From positions 558,001-622,000 of the forward strand of contig NZ_ATCL01000020.1 of assembly GCF_000416965.1 (NCBI RefSeq): 64,000 nt of DNA. Reading direction: 5' to 3'. Source of the stretch: Exiguobacterium chiriqhucha RW-2. GTDB lineage: Bacteria; Bacillota; Bacilli; Exiguobacteriales; Exiguobacteriaceae. The notes under the pieces are model-generated. The model did not search any database. It worked only from the letters and a program-made list of their open reading frames with translations, and was not told the DNA's origin. Below are positions 53,132 to 62,232 of the stretch, one piece after another. A program made the position numbers and the translations under genes. Within the stretch, counting starts at the first letter, position 1. Each line of letters starts with the position of its first letter.

Positions 53132-53907
53132 ACATCGATGATGCCGTAATGAAATTTGGACGTTTTGCGAACAATCCTTGTAAAACCAAACGTTTCGAAC
53201 GTCTCACTCTCAAAATGAGCCTTTAGGACAATCCGTCTGGCCGCGACACGACGGGCCTCCGTCATGAGTTCAAGAGACAGTGGATTCGTGTTGGCGAGTG
53301 AACGTAATGGGTTCAAGTGAACCGATTCTGAAATCGTCTTTTCGAACATCGGATCGAAGTAGACGACGTCGAACGAATCGTCCGGGCATGACTTCAAATA
53401 GGTGAGGGCATCCGTCCAGACGACCTCGAGTCGACGCATCGCCTCATTGACCGCGTCGTGTTTCTCTTCCCAGACGGTCAAGCCTTCTTTGACGAGCATC
53501 GCGGTGACGAACTCACTCTCGAGACCGACGGCGCGACCGGTCGGACCGACGGCATGACTGAGGACGATGCTGTCCGAGCCGAGCCCGAGTGTGCAGTCGA
53601 GGACACGGTCACCTGGTTTGATTGCGGCAGCATCGACGAGCGGGTCGTTCCCACCACGTGCAAGCTGCTTGACGCGGAACACCGAGCTCGATGGATGGAA
53701 AAAGAACGGTTCATCTCCGTCGAGTGGGGTATATTCGACACGGCGCTTATCGAAGACGAGGACGCCTGTCTGGTGGCGTTGCTTTAACGTGTCGATGGAG
53801 TGTTTGCGTCGGGGGATAAAACGGGCGCCGTACTTTGCTGCGTGAGCCTCGGCCCGTTCGATGGTTGCCTCGGTCGGGCGTAAACAAGTCGTAACGATAT
53901 AGGTCAT
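53122..53907 (-). CDS. RsmJ/YpiP-like SAM-dependent methyltransferase
   Basis: The 261-residue protein has the methyltransferase fold with VLDCTLGLGSDSIVLSHA (SAM loop, about 103-120), GLESE for the ribose and YFDPMFE (201-207), which resembles the DPMFP loop of RsmJ that modifies 16S rRNA guanine. B. subtilis YpiP is the likely counterpart; the substrate is not proven. An N-terminal region (1-85) with basic residues could bind RNA. AAGGAGATG precedes the ATG. A terminator separates it from the upstream coiled-coil gene. Confidence 0.8.
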   Translation of the reverse strand: MTYIVTTCLRPTEATIERAEAHAAKYGARFIPRRKHSIDTLKQRHQTGVLVFDKRRVEYTPLDGDEPFFFHPSSSVFRVKQLARGGNDPLVDAAAIKPGDRVLDCTLGLGSDSIVLSHAVGPTGRAVGLESEFVTAMLVKEGLTVWEEKHDAVNEAMRRLEVVWTDALTYLKSCPDDSFDVVYFDPMFEKTISESVHLNPLRSLANTNPLSLELMTEARRVAARRIVLKAHFESETFETFGFTRIVRKTSKFHYGIIDVET

Positions 53908-53922
53908 AGCATCTCCTTACTG

Positions 53923-53955
53923 AAAAAATGAGACGCGGAGGCGTCTCATTTTTTC
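53923..53955. terminator. Terminator between coiled-coil gene and methyltransferase gene
   Basis: AAAAAATGAGACGC pairs with GCGTCTCATTTTTT over a GGAG loop. The stop codon of the coiled-coil gene is in the stem. Confidence 0.92.
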
Positions 53956-54257
53956 TTGCTGAGTAAATCCGACAGTTCATCGATGAGCGCCTTATGCGAG
54001 GCGAGTTCTTTCTTCTTCTCATCATTCGGGTTGATCGGGCGTTTCGAGCGGCTTTGAAGCGCTTCGAGCGTCTCATCGATTGACGATTTGAGCGTATCAC
54101 GATCTTCCGGTTTGAGCGTCACTTCATGCGGGTTTTCACCGCTTGCGTCGAGTTCGCGTAGACGAGCCATCAATTGTTTTGCTTCTCGGTTCAAATCGGC
54201 GAGTAATCTGTCAATTTGTTCCAAACGAAGCTTGATTCCATCACGTTCTGTAAACAT
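53946..54257 (-). CDS. Hypothetical coiled-coil protein
   Basis: This 103-residue, highly charged protein is helical: an N-terminal heptad-like stretch (LRLEQIDRLLADLNREAKQLMARLRELD) and a lysine-rich C-terminus (SDLLSKKK). No domain is recognised. A GTG nine bases upstream (54266) gives three more residues, but it lies within AGAGGTG, so the ATG at 54257 is preferred. It is a single-gene unit. Confidence 0.65.
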   Translation of the reverse strand: MFTERDGIKLRLEQIDRLLADLNREAKQLMARLRELDASGENPHEVTLKPEDRDTLKSSIDETLEALQSRSKRPINPNDEKKKELASHKALIDELSDLLSKKK

Positions 54258-54437
54258 TCGTTTCACCTCTTTTGTTGGGTAACCGTTAGGTATCTTCTCA
54301 TTTACTTTACCATAATTATCGAAAGACGAAACTACCGGGAATATATTCCATTTTATTTGACTGAGGGAAACACTGTTTCTCTATGCCCACACGACATTCG
54401 ACTGGTATACTGACTTAGCTAATAAGGAGGTGGTCGG

Positions 54438-55301
54438 ATGCAGTCGACAACTCATCCACCAAAAGCGCTCAAAGGCGCCATTTTATCCATCACGACGTAT
54501 TTGGTCTTATCTGTCCTAAAAGTCGTATTCGGTTATTTGTATAATTCGGAAGCCGTCCTCGCCGACGGATTCAATAACACGACCGATATCATCGCTTCAA
54601 TCGCCGTTTATATCGGCATTCGCATCGCCGCGCTGCCCCGAGACGCGGAACATAAATACGGGCACGCCAAGATGGAGACACTCGCCGCTCTCGTCGCATC
54701 ACTGATCATGGTCGCCGTTGGGGTGTTCGTTCTATTGAACAGTATCGCCACTCTGATCGGGGGCGAATACGTGGAACCGAACCCGCTCGCGGCCGTCGTC
54801 GCGTTCGTGAGTGCGCTCGTCATGTTCGGCGTATATGCGTACAATTCGAGATTGGCCAAGCAGACCCGGTCACTCGCATTGAAGGCGGCAGCGAAAGACA
54901 ATCTCGCCGACGCCATGATTTCAATCGGGGCGACGCTCGGCGTCCTGTTTGCCTACTTTAAATTACCGTGGATGGATACGGTGCTCGCCGTCCTCATCGC
55001 CGGGATGATTATCCGGACGGCGATTCAAATCTTTCTCGACGCGACCCATCAGCTCTCGGACGGGTTCCCTCCGGACCTTGTCGATTCGTATGAAGAGACG
55101 ATCCAACATTTCGATGCCGTCAAGGAAGTCCGTGAAATCAAAGGACGTCACCTCGGCAATCACGTCATGCTCGATGTGACGATTGCCGTCGAAGGAAGCC
55201 TCACCGTCGAGGAGGCGCACGATTTATGTGATGACATCGAGCGCGAACTCGACGAACACCATGCCGTCGATACAGTCCACATTCACATCGAACCGGTCTG
55301 A
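54438..55301 (+). CDS. Cation diffusion facilitator transporter (possible Mn2+ exporter)
   Basis: The 287-residue protein has six membrane spans and a C-terminal cytosolic domain (HLGNHVMLDVTIAVEG...VDTVHIHIEPV). The metal site in helix 2 reads N46-x3-D50 and in helix 5 D154-x3-D158, without the histidines of Zn2+ exporters. Mn2+-type CDFs (MntE, MneP/MneS) are known to replace those histidines by Asp/Asn, so Mn2+ or Fe2+ export is likely, an inference. AAGGAGG precedes the ATG. Confidence 0.85.
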   Translation: MQSTTHPPKALKGAILSITTYLVLSVLKVVFGYLYNSEAVLADGFNNTTDIIASIAVYIGIRIAALPRDAEHKYGHAKMETLAALVASLIMVAVGVFVLLNSIATLIGGEYVEPNPLAAVVAFVSALVMFGVYAYNSRLAKQTRSLALKAAAKDNLADAMISIGATLGVLFAYFKLPWMDTVLAVLIAGMIIRTAIQIFLDATHQLSDGFPPDLVDSYEETIQHFDAVKEVREIKGRHLGNHVMLDVTIAVEGSLTVEEAHDLCDDIERELDEHHAVDTVHIHIEPV

Positions 55302-55387
55302 TTTCGGTTATCTTTTGCGCTTCACGGCGCCGTTCGTATATAATGAGTGTGGAAAGACAATGAGATAACTGTTAAGGAGGGCACGGG

Positions 55388-55864
55388 ATGGAAATCGTGC
55401 GTCAACCTATTCGTCAGATTGATGAGATCGAATATGAGCATTTTAAAAAATACGGTCAAAGTTCTTACGGCATGTCAGCCGAAGAGTTAAAAGGCATCTT
55501 TGTCGAGATGGGCGAAGAGCAGGTGTACTCAGCCGACGCCCATAGCTATGGGGAGGACTTCTATTACGACCTCCGTGTCGATGGTCAAGTCGTCGGAAAA
55601 GTGTTGCTCTTGAAACTGGCTCGCGTCTATCAGCTTGATTTGATGGTGTTCGACCCATTCAAAGACAAGGGTTATGCGACTGAAGGGCTTCGCCTCGCGC
55701 TCGAGCAGTCCGATTTGAAAGAAGGGCATACGGTCCGCGCCGGCATCCCGCCGACGAGTCCGCATCAGGAAGCGGTACGCCATGTCCTCGAGAAGAACGG
55801 CTTCGAGAAACGGAACGGCCTTTACTATTTAAACTTTAAAAAACGATATGTAATCAACCACTGA
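55388..55864 (+). CDS. GNAT-like N-acetyltransferase
   Basis: The 158-residue protein shows a GNAT-type helix and loop (VFDPFKDKGYATEGLRLALEQS at about 84-105) and a central strand YQLDLMVFDPF. The acetyl-CoA loop is a variant, K-D-K-G-Y-A. The acceptor is unknown. AAGGAGGG precedes the ATG. TATAAT (near 55340) with TTGCGC 18 bases upstream could be its promoter. A hairpin separates it from scrR. Confidence 0.72.
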   Translation: MEIVRQPIRQIDEIEYEHFKKYGQSSYGMSAEELKGIFVEMGEEQVYSADAHSYGEDFYYDLRVDGQVVGKVLLLKLARVYQLDLMVFDPFKDKGYATEGLRLALEQSDLKEGHTVRAGIPPTSPHQEAVRHVLEKNGFEKRNGLYYLNFKKRYVINH

Positions 55865-55893
55865 ACTGACAGCGTCTGACGCGTCAGTTTTTT
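55864..55893 (+). terminator. Terminator after the GNAT-like gene
   Basis: AACTGAC and GTCAGTT with inner GCG/CGC pairs, then TTTT. Confidence 0.75.
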
Positions 55894-55911
55894 CGTATGG
55901 AGGTTTTTGAG

Positions 55912-56898
55912 ATGAAACAAGTGACAATCAACGACATCGCCAAACTGGCCGGGGTCGCGAAAAGCACCGTCTCCCGTTACTTGAACGGGGGCTCGGTCGG
56001 ACAGGCGACCCGCGACAAGATTGAGCGCGTCATCCAAGAGACGAACTATGAGCCGAACCAGTTCGCGCAAAGCTTAAAGTCGAAACAGACAAAAATGATT
56101 GGTGTCATCGTACCGCGGCTCGATTCCTATGCTGCTTCGCGGACGATGATGGGCATCGATGAACGACTGACCGAACGCGGGTATCAAATGCTTGTCGTCA
56201 ACACGGCCCAACAGACCGAACGCGAGATCGAGCAGTTGTATAACTTGGCGAAACAGAAAGTGGCCGGCATCATCTGGCTCGGGACGACCGTGACGGAACG
56301 GCACTTACAGGCAATACAAGACATTCAAATCCCGGTCCTATTGATCGGTCAGGAACATGGACACGTTCATAGCCTCGTTTATCCCGACTTTGACGCGGCG
56401 TACGCCCTCGGAAAGCAGTTCATGGATTGGGGACATCGCGATATCATCTATGTGGGCGTCGAGGAGTACGACATCGCCGTCGGTCAAACGAGACGTGACG
56501 GTTTCTTACGCGCCTTCAACGAGGCAGGGGCGGATGTGAAGACGTACACGACGTCATTTAAAATCGATGACGCGATTCCGATTGGGGCTCAGATAGGGCA
56601 TGAGCTGTCGGCGTCACTCGTCGTCTGTGCGACCGACAACATCGCTCTCGGCGTGTTGAAGGGACTTGCCAACGCCGGCAAAACGGTCCCGGGCGACATC
56701 TCGGTGAGTGGATTTGGAGGCTATGATTTCACCGAAGTGCTCCATCCGTCGATCACGACGGTCCACCTTCCATACCGTCGGACCGGGTCCCGAGCGGCTG
56801 ACATGATTCTCCAGTTGTTAACAGGTGAAACCATCCCGATGAAAACGTTCACAACTTTTGAATTAAAACTGCGCGAAAGCGTTGACATTTTAAATTAA
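55912..56898 (+). CDS. scrR: LacI family repressor of the sucrose operon
   Basis: The 328-residue protein has the LacI head TINDIAKLAGVAKSTVSRYLNG (4-25) with hinge helix NQFAQSLKSKQT, and a periplasmic-binding-like sensor domain. The usual inducer in this context is sucrose-6-phosphate or fructose. GGAGG eight bases upstream selects the ATG at 55912 over an in-frame start at 55897. The gene precedes scrKAB on the same strand. Its 3' end contains a perfect cre box and the -35 of the scrK promoter, and its terminator overlaps the operator. Confidence 0.9.
   Translation: MKQVTINDIAKLAGVAKSTVSRYLNGGSVGQATRDKIERVIQETNYEPNQFAQSLKSKQTKMIGVIVPRLDSYAASRTMMGIDERLTERGYQMLVVNTAQQTEREIEQLYNLAKQKVAGIIWLGTTVTERHLQAIQDIQIPVLLIGQEHGHVHSLVYPDFDAAYALGKQFMDWGHRDIIYVGVEEYDIAVGQTRRDGFLRAFNEAGADVKTYTTSFKIDDAIPIGAQIGHELSASLVVCATDNIALGVLKGLANAGKTVPGDISVSGFGGYDFTEVLHPSITTVHLPYRRTGSRAADMILQLLTGETIPMKTFTTFELKLRESVDILN
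56840..56853 (+). promoter_or_regulatory. cre box (CcpA site) of the sucrose operon
   Basis: TGAAAACGTTCACA matches the CcpA consensus at every position. It lies inside scrR, 28 bases before the scrK -35. A one-mismatch copy, CGAAAGCGTTGACA (56874-56887), overlaps that -35. Confidence 0.65.
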
Positions 56899-56910
56899 AT
56901 CGTTTACATT
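56882..56910 (+). promoter_or_regulatory. Promoter of scrKAB
   Basis: TTGACA (56882-56887), 17 bases, then TACATT (56905-56910). The scrR stop codon (56896-56898) falls in the spacer, and the operator palindrome starts three bases after the -10. Confidence 0.65.
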
Positions 56911-56912
56911 TG

Positions 56913-56936
56913 TGTTGCGGAACCGGTTCCGCAACA
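56913..56936. promoter_or_regulatory. ScrR operator and scrR terminator palindrome
   Basis: A 24-bp perfect palindrome with arms TGTTGCGGAACC and its complement, then six T. The core GAACCGGTTC (56920-56929) has the central CG typical of LacI-family operators. As RNA it forms a nine-pair stem with loop ACCGGU, so it can also end scrR transcripts. Confidence 0.7.
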
Positions 56937-56953
56937 TTTTTTATTCGCTTATG

Positions 56954-56963
56954 GAACCGGTTC
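56954..56963. promoter_or_regulatory. Second ScrR operator core
   Basis: GAACCGGTTC repeats the core of the first operator, 34 bp apart, about three helical turns. Confidence 0.5.
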
Positions 56964-57007
56964 GATAGAAGCTACGAAGCAACACATTTGGACATGGAGG
57001 TGGACGG

Positions 57008-57952
57008 ATGAACACCGTACATTGCATTGGTGAACTATTGATTGATTGGGTTTGTGGGGACGCGTCGAGCGACCTCGTCAACGGAACGACATTCGTGAAG
57101 AAAGCAGGGGGAGCACCGGCAAACGTCGCGGCCGTCGTCAGTAAACACGGGGGAAGCTCAAGTTTCCTTGGTCAAGTCGGGGCTGACCCGTTCGGCCGAT
57201 TTTTAAAACAGACGCTCGTCGACAACGGTGTCGGTGTCGAAAACTTGGTGGAGGAAGGGGACACGACGTTCGCGTTCGTCTCGATTCAAGAGGACGGAGA
57301 GCGAGACTTCACGTTCCGCCGCGGCAGCGATGGCGACTATGCCTTCGAGTCGATTGACTTGTCGGCATTCAAGCCTGGAGACATCGTCCACTTCGGCTCG
57401 GCGACGGCACTCCTCGACGGCGAGTTAAAGAACGCCTATTTCAAACTGCTCCAGTTCGCCAAGCGTGACGGCCTGTTCGTCTCGTTCGACCCGAACTATC
57501 GGGACGCGCTCGTGACCGACCTCGAGGCGTTCAAACAAGATTCGCTCCACTTCATCGCCGAAGCGGACTTCGTCAAGTTGAGCGAAGAAGAGGCGCACTT
57601 GATGACCGGACTTGAAGATTTGAATCAAGCGGTCGCGTCGCTTCTCGAAACGGGAGCAAAACGAATTGCCATCACGCTCGGCTCACGCGGGACGCTGATT
57701 GCGACAAAAGAAGGTAATGAAGTGATTGCATCAGTAAAAATCGACAGCATCGATTCAACGGGAGCGGGCGACGCCTTCGTCGGAGCGTATCTGTATCGGT
57801 TGTCGACACACGGGATGGATGATGACCGACTCTTGCAGGACATCGAATATGCGAACGTGACCGGTGCATTGACATGCACGGCATACGGCGCGATTCCAGC
57901 CATACCAACACAACAACGCGTGCTTGAAGCGCTAGGAGGGAAACCAGCATGA
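57008..57952 (+). CDS. scrK: Fructokinase (PfkB family)
   Basis: It phosphorylates the fructose set free from sucrose-6-phosphate. The 314-residue PfkB kinase has [15 protein letters not shown] (32-46) for sugar binding, the DFTFRRG stretch and the catalytic GAGD at 252-255 in [20 protein letters not shown] precedes the ATG. Its stop overlaps the scrA start as ATGA. It is the first gene behind the scr operator. Confidence 0.94.
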   Translation: MNTVHCIGELLIDWVCGDASSDLVNGTTFVKKAGGAPANVAAVVSKHGGSSSFLGQVGADPFGRFLKQTLVDNGVGVENLVEEGDTTFAFVSIQEDGERDFTFRRGSDGDYAFESIDLSAFKPGDIVHFGSATALLDGELKNAYFKLLQFAKRDGLFVSFDPNYRDALVTDLEAFKQDSLHFIAEADFVKLSEEEAHLMTGLEDLNQAVASLLETGAKRIAITLGSRGTLIATKEGNEVIASVKIDSIDSTGAGDAFVGAYLYRLSTHGMDDDRLLQDIEYANVTGALTCTAYGAIPAIPTQQRVLEALGGKPA

Positions 57953-59379
57953 ACTACAGACAAGAAGCAGAAGCGATTTTAGAGGCAATCGGCGGAAAAG
58001 ACAACGTCGCCGCCGCGGCCCACTGTGCGACCCGGCTCCGCCTCGTCTTGAACGACGAATCGAAAGTCGATGAGAAGAAGTTGGACGCCTTAGACGTCGT
58101 CAAAGGGACGTTCTCGACGGGTGGCCAATATCAAATCATCATCGGTACAGGTACGGTCAACAAGGTATACGCCGAATTCGCTCAACTGACAGGCCTCGGC
58201 GATATGTCGACAAGCGACGTCAAGTCGGCCGGTGCGAAGAAAGGCAACCCACTCCAACAGTTCGTTAAGATGTTGTCTGATATTTTCGTCCCGATCATCC
58301 CGGCCATCGTCGCCGGTGGTCTCTTGATGGGGATCAACAACTTGCTCACGGCACCTGATTTGTTCTTCGAAGGCAGCTCATTGATTGACCAGTACCCTGG
58401 CATCGCCGACCTCGCCGCGATGATCAACACGTTCGCCAACGCCGCCTTCGTCTTCTTACCTGTCCTGATAGGTTTCTCCGCCGCCAAGCGGTTTGGGGGT
58501 AACCCGTACCTTGGCGCCGCGCTCGGGATGATCATGGTTCACCCGGATCTCGTCAACGCCTACGCGCAAGCAACGGTTGGCGATATCCCGGTTTGGAATA
58601 TTCTCGGCTTTGAGATTGAGAAGCTCGGTTACCAAGGACAAGTGTTACCGGTCCTCGTATCCGCTTATATCTTGTCGAAACTTGAAATCAATATCCGTAA
58701 ATTCATGCCAGCTTCACTCGATATCTTGCTCACACCGCTCCTCTCGCTCCTCATCACGGCGTTCGTCACGTTCGCTTTCGTCGGACCGATCACGCGTGAA
58801 GCGGGTAACTTGATTATCGACGGTCTCGTTTGGACGTACGACTCACTCGGCTTCTTCGGCGGTCTCGTCATGGGTCTCTTGTACGCACCAATCGTCATCA
58901 CAGGGATGCACCACAGCTTTATCGCCATCGAGACACAACTTCTCGCGGATATCGCCCGCACAGGCGGGTCGTTCATCTTCCCGATCGCAGCGATGTCGAA
59001 CGTCGCGCAAGGTGCGGCCACACTCGCCGTCTTCTTCTTGACACGTGATCAAAAGATGAAAGGTGTCGCTTCGGCATCTGGGATCTCGGCACTCCTCGGA
59101 ATCACGGAGCCGGCCATGTTCGGGGTCAACTTGAAACTACGCTATCCGTTCATCGCGGCCATCATCGGCTCAGGAATTGCCTCGGCGTTCATCGTCGGAC
59201 GTGAAGTCCTCGCCGTCGCCCTCGGTGCGGCAGGTCTTCCAGGGATTATCTCGATTGCACCAGCGTCAATCGTCTCGTATATCATCGGGATGGCCATTGC
59301 CTTCGCGGTCGCCTTCGGATTGACGTTCGTGCTCGCAAAACGCCAAGCGAAAAAAGAAGCAGTAAAAGAAGCAGCTTAA
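57949..59379 (+). CDS. scrA: PTS sucrose transporter subunit IIBC
   Basis: This 476-residue membrane protein imports sucrose and gives sucrose-6-phosphate. The IIB domain is at 1-90 with phosphorylation site C26 (HCATRLRL); the IIC domain with about ten hydrophobic segments follows, including [18 protein letters not shown] near 383-400. No IIA domain is present, so a glucose-type IIA from another locus must supply phosphate, as in other SacP-type systems. GGAGGG precedes the ATG in an ATGA overlap with scrK. Confidence 0.94.
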   Translation: MNYRQEAEAILEAIGGKDNVAAAAHCATRLRLVLNDESKVDEKKLDALDVVKGTFSTGGQYQIIIGTGTVNKVYAEFAQLTGLGDMSTSDVKSAGAKKGNPLQQFVKMLSDIFVPIIPAIVAGGLLMGINNLLTAPDLFFEGSSLIDQYPGIADLAAMINTFANAAFVFLPVLIGFSAAKRFGGNPYLGAALGMIMVHPDLVNAYAQATVGDIPVWNILGFEIEKLGYQGQVLPVLVSAYILSKLEINIRKFMPASLDILLTPLLSLLITAFVTFAFVGPITREAGNLIIDGLVWTYDSLGFFGGLVMGLLYAPIVITGMHHSFIAIETQLLADIARTGGSFIFPIAAMSNVAQGAATLAVFFLTRDQKMKGVASASGISALLGITEPAMFGVNLKLRYPFIAAIIGSGIASAFIVGREVLAVALGAAGLPGIISIAPASIVSYIIGMAIAFAVAFGLTFVLAKRQAKKEAVKEAA

Positions 59380-59397
59380 GAAAAGGGAAGTGATGTT

Positions 59398-60816
59398 ATG
59401 AGTTGGACGAAGGCAGAGCGTTATCGCTCGTTACGTGACGTGAGTGCCCTCGAGATGGAGACGCTCCGCACAAAGACGGCGGCTTCCCCGTGGCGGTTCG
59501 GATACCATATCCAACCGCCGACGGGACTCCTGAACGACCCGAACGGATTCACGTATTACAACGGGGAATATCACATGTTTTATCAGTGGTTCCCGCTTGG
59601 ACCGGTACACGGTCTCAAGCATTGGTATCATGTCACATCACCCGACCTCGTCACGTGGACGGACCGCGGGGTGGCGTTAGTCCCGGAGACGACCGAAGAT
59701 TCACACGGTGCCTATTCAGGCAGCGGGTTCGTGAAGGACGGAGAACTCCACGTCATGTATACGGGCAATCACCGGACGGATGACTGGACGCGTCACGCCT
59801 CGCAAGTGATCGGCGTGTTACGAGATGGAAAGATTGAGCGTCGCAACGTCGCAATTCCGGATGTGCCGGCCGGGTACACGGAACATTTCCGTGACCCGAA
59901 AGTGTGGCTCGAGGACGGTGTTTATTACGCCGTCGTCGGGGCACAACGCACGGATGAGACGGGTTGCGTCGTCTTGTACCGCTCGAGCGACTTGGACGAG
60001 TGGACGTTCCTCGGTGAGATTGAGACGGGACTCGAACAGTTCGGCTACATGTGGGAATGTCCCGACGTGTTCGAACTGAACGGACAGCACGTCCTCGTCT
60101 TCTCGCCGCAAGGTATTGAACCGGATGGGCATCAGTATCACAACATCTATCAATCTGGATTCTTGATTGGCAAGCTCGATGTTGAGACGTTGACATTCAC
60201 ACACGGCGTGTTCGGGGAACTCGACTTCGGTTTCGATTTCTACGCCCCACAGACGACAGAACAGGGCGGACGTCGCGTTCTCGTCGGTTGGATGGGACTC
60301 CCGGAAATCGAGTATCCGACGGACCGGTTCGGCTGGGCTCATGCTTTGACACTACCGCGTGTGCTCACAATCGAGGACGGGTCGCTCAAGCAACGTCCGG
60401 TGGCGGAGATGACAACGCTTCGCCAAGACAAATTTGTTAACGCGTCCGGCAAGTCAGTCAGCGTCGCGACACCGGAGCGGTACGAGCTGGAGATGAAAAC
60501 GGATGGGTCGGACTTCAGCCTCGATTTGCTACAAGTCGGCGACGAGTCACTCGTCATCCGTTACGACGCGTCGGCAGGCGAATTGACGATCGATCGGACG
60601 AATGCCGGTGAGCCGTTCGCGACCGAGTATGGCACGACACGGACGAAAGCGATTCATGTGACGTCGCTTCACGTGTTCGTCGACTCTTCAAGTGTCGAAT
60701 GCTTCGTCAATGACGGTGAGGCGGTCGCCACACTCCGCGTCTTCCCTAGTGAGCTTGAGAAACAGTTGCGCTACGAAGGCGCGACTGCGAGCCTGACCGG
60801 TTGGACGTACCAATAA
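59398..60816 (+). CDS. scrB: Sucrose-6-phosphate hydrolase (GH32)
   Basis: It splits sucrose-6-phosphate into glucose-6-phosphate and fructose in the cytoplasm. The 472-residue GH32 enzyme has the three catalytic motifs: D47 in NDPNG (nucleophile), RDP at 165-167 and E220-C221 (acid/base). A beta-sandwich domain covers about 330-472. No signal peptide is present. The gene follows scrA by 18 bases, with AAGGGAAG as ribosome site. It closes the operon. Confidence 0.96.
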   Translation: MSWTKAERYRSLRDVSALEMETLRTKTAASPWRFGYHIQPPTGLLNDPNGFTYYNGEYHMFYQWFPLGPVHGLKHWYHVTSPDLVTWTDRGVALVPETTEDSHGAYSGSGFVKDGELHVMYTGNHRTDDWTRHASQVIGVLRDGKIERRNVAIPDVPAGYTEHFRDPKVWLEDGVYYAVVGAQRTDETGCVVLYRSSDLDEWTFLGEIETGLEQFGYMWECPDVFELNGQHVLVFSPQGIEPDGHQYHNIYQSGFLIGKLDVETLTFTHGVFGELDFGFDFYAPQTTEQGGRRVLVGWMGLPEIEYPTDRFGWAHALTLPRVLTIEDGSLKQRPVAEMTTLRQDKFVNASGKSVSVATPERYELEMKTDGSDFSLDLLQVGDESLVIRYDASAGELTIDRTNAGEPFATEYGTTRTKAIHVTSLHVFVDSSSVECFVNDGEAVATLRVFPSELEKQLRYEGATASLTGWTYQ

Positions 60817-60819
60817 GGA

Positions 60820-60850
60820 AAAGCTGAGCTTCGGCTCGGCTTTTTTTTAT
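60820..60850 (+). terminator. Terminator of the scr operon
   Basis: AAGCTGAGC and GCTCGGCTT close a TTCG loop with one G-U pair, followed by eight T. Confidence 0.9.
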
Positions 60851-60925
60851 TTCTCTATACAATGTGCTCTATATGCTATTCTAGAAATAGGGAATAAATT
60901 ACATATGGTATAGGGGATGGATTAC

Positions 60926-61213
60926 ATGTGGATAGTTTTAGGATTGCTCGCGATTGGCGCGACACTGGTCAATTTGTATACGTTCAGCGTCGGGAAAGAC
61001 TATAAGCTACCGATGGCGATTGCGTTGTCCTTGACCGCATTGACGGTGTGTGCAGATTACAGCTATTTATCAGTCTGGGTCGAAGCGGAGGATTGGAGTG
61101 CGTTGGCAGATGTCATCCCTGGCATGGGACGGGCTTTATGGGTTCTCACCAGCATCTCGATTCTATTGAACCTGTTGCCGATTTTCTTGGAGCGAACGAG
61201 GAGACGGGCGTGA
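60926..61213 (+). CDS. Hypothetical three-span membrane protein
   Basis: A 95-residue protein with three hydrophobic stretches (about 2-20, 30-50 and 67-86) and a basic tail (ERTRRRA). No known family is seen. An ATG at 60917 touches AGGGG, so the ATG at 60926 with nine bases of spacing is chosen. It is followed at 81 bases by the first of two paralogous genes. The DNA between gives no promoter I can defend. Confidence 0.6.
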   Translation: MWIVLGLLAIGATLVNLYTFSVGKDYKLPMAIALSLTALTVCADYSYLSVWVEAEDWSALADVIPGMGRALWVLTSISILLNLLPIFLERTRRRA

Positions 61214-61294
61214 ATGATCCGATGTCAGAAATTGTGAAACCTTTCGTCCGGATTCTCGTAAATAATGACTATCAACGTGAATGGGGTGAAAGGC

Positions 61295-61711
61295 ATGAAA
61301 CTAAATCGAGCCATATTGACAGGGGCTTCGGTGATGATTAAGGCATTCATGGAACCAGATCATGATGAATTGAACAACGAAGAAATGATTCAAGCGCGAG
61401 TTACTGAATCGTCAGGGATCGGTTCGTTCAATGATACAGATTTCATTATGTTCAATGGAATCGAAAAAGTGAGACCGTTCGCAGACATGTTGCGCAATGC
61501 AGATGATGCGCTCGAAGATTCCATTCACAGGGAACCGGACTTTGACCTGGAACTTCATTGGAAGGGCGGAGTGATGGCGCAGTATCATCTTTGGCTCGGT
61601 CAGAAGCAGCAACCGAGCTATTTGATGGACGTGACCCATCCGCACCTCATCTACCGCGTGTCGGGAGACATGACGAGTCGGTTGATTCAAGTGCTCGGGG
61701 TGGATGAGTGA
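61295..61711 (+). CDS. Hypothetical protein, paralogue of the next lipoprotein
   Basis: The 138-residue protein shares a domain with the next gene: FNDTDFIMFNGIE-x-VRPFADMLRNAD, then PDFDLELHWKGG, YHLWLG and a YRVSGDMTSRLIQVLG end. Its N-terminus reads MKLNRAILTGASVMIK, without a cysteine or a long hydrophobic stretch, so it should stay inside the cell. GGGGTG six bases before the ATG at 61295 marks the start; an in-frame ATG at 61265 has no ribosome site. Function unknown. Confidence 0.65.
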   Translation: MKLNRAILTGASVMIKAFMEPDHDELNNEEMIQARVTESSGIGSFNDTDFIMFNGIEKVRPFADMLRNADDALEDSIHREPDFDLELHWKGGVMAQYHLWLGQKQQPSYLMDVTHPHLIYRVSGDMTSRLIQVLGVDE

Positions 61712-61787
61712 TCGATAGACATGTGATGGGAACTTTACTAGCTTTCATCGCGTATATCAACCATACACAAACAAAGGGAGTCTATTT

Positions 61788-62207
61788 ATGAAACAACGTC
61801 ATATGTCAGTTCTTGGTTATATAATATTAGCCCTTACTTTGACTGGCTGCGGCTCGAACGATTTTCGGACGGATGGGATTGAAGAAGTCCGCGTCTCGAA
61901 ATCGGACGGTTTTTCAAGTTTCCAAGAGCGCGATGTCGTCACGTTCGACGAGTCGGAATCGATTCGAGTATTCGAAGACATGCTGCGTAAGGCGGACGAG
62001 CTTCCCGGTGTCGCCAATTCGGTCGGTCCTGAATACGATATTGAGGTCCACTTCGAGGACGGGGAGACGGATCGCTATTACCTCTGGCTGAACGATGATC
62101 CGAAATCCGTCAGTAGCCTGTACGACGCGGACGACACGAACATCGGGTACCGCCTCCCGGCTGACGTGACGGAGGAATTGATTGATCTGCTCGAGTCAGG
62201 CGACTAA
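61788..62207 (+). CDS. Predicted lipoprotein, paralogue of the upstream gene
   Basis: The 139-residue protein has a lipoprotein signal peptide (MKQRHMSVLGYIILALTLTGC) with the acylated cysteine in LTGC at residue 21. The mature part repeats the pattern of the upstream gene (FEDMLRKADELPG, YDIEVHFEDGE, YYLWLNDDP, YRLPADVTEELIDLLE). AAAGGGAG precedes the ATG. It sits outside the membrane, probably as part of one unit with the previous gene. I do not recognise the domain with certainty; it resembles small YhfM-like lipoprotein domains. Confidence 0.75.
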   Translation: MKQRHMSVLGYIILALTLTGCGSNDFRTDGIEEVRVSKSDGFSSFQERDVVTFDESESIRVFEDMLRKADELPGVANSVGPEYDIEVHFEDGETDRYYLWLNDDPKSVSSLYDADDTNIGYRLPADVTEELIDLLESGD

Positions 62208-62232
62208 AAAAGACGCCTGGAATGGCGTCTTA
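62205..62232 (-). terminator. Terminator of the alpha/beta hydrolase gene
   Basis: On the minus strand AAGACGCC and GGCGTCTT close a six-base loop, followed by T6. The stop codon of the lipoprotein lies just left of it. Confidence 0.85.
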
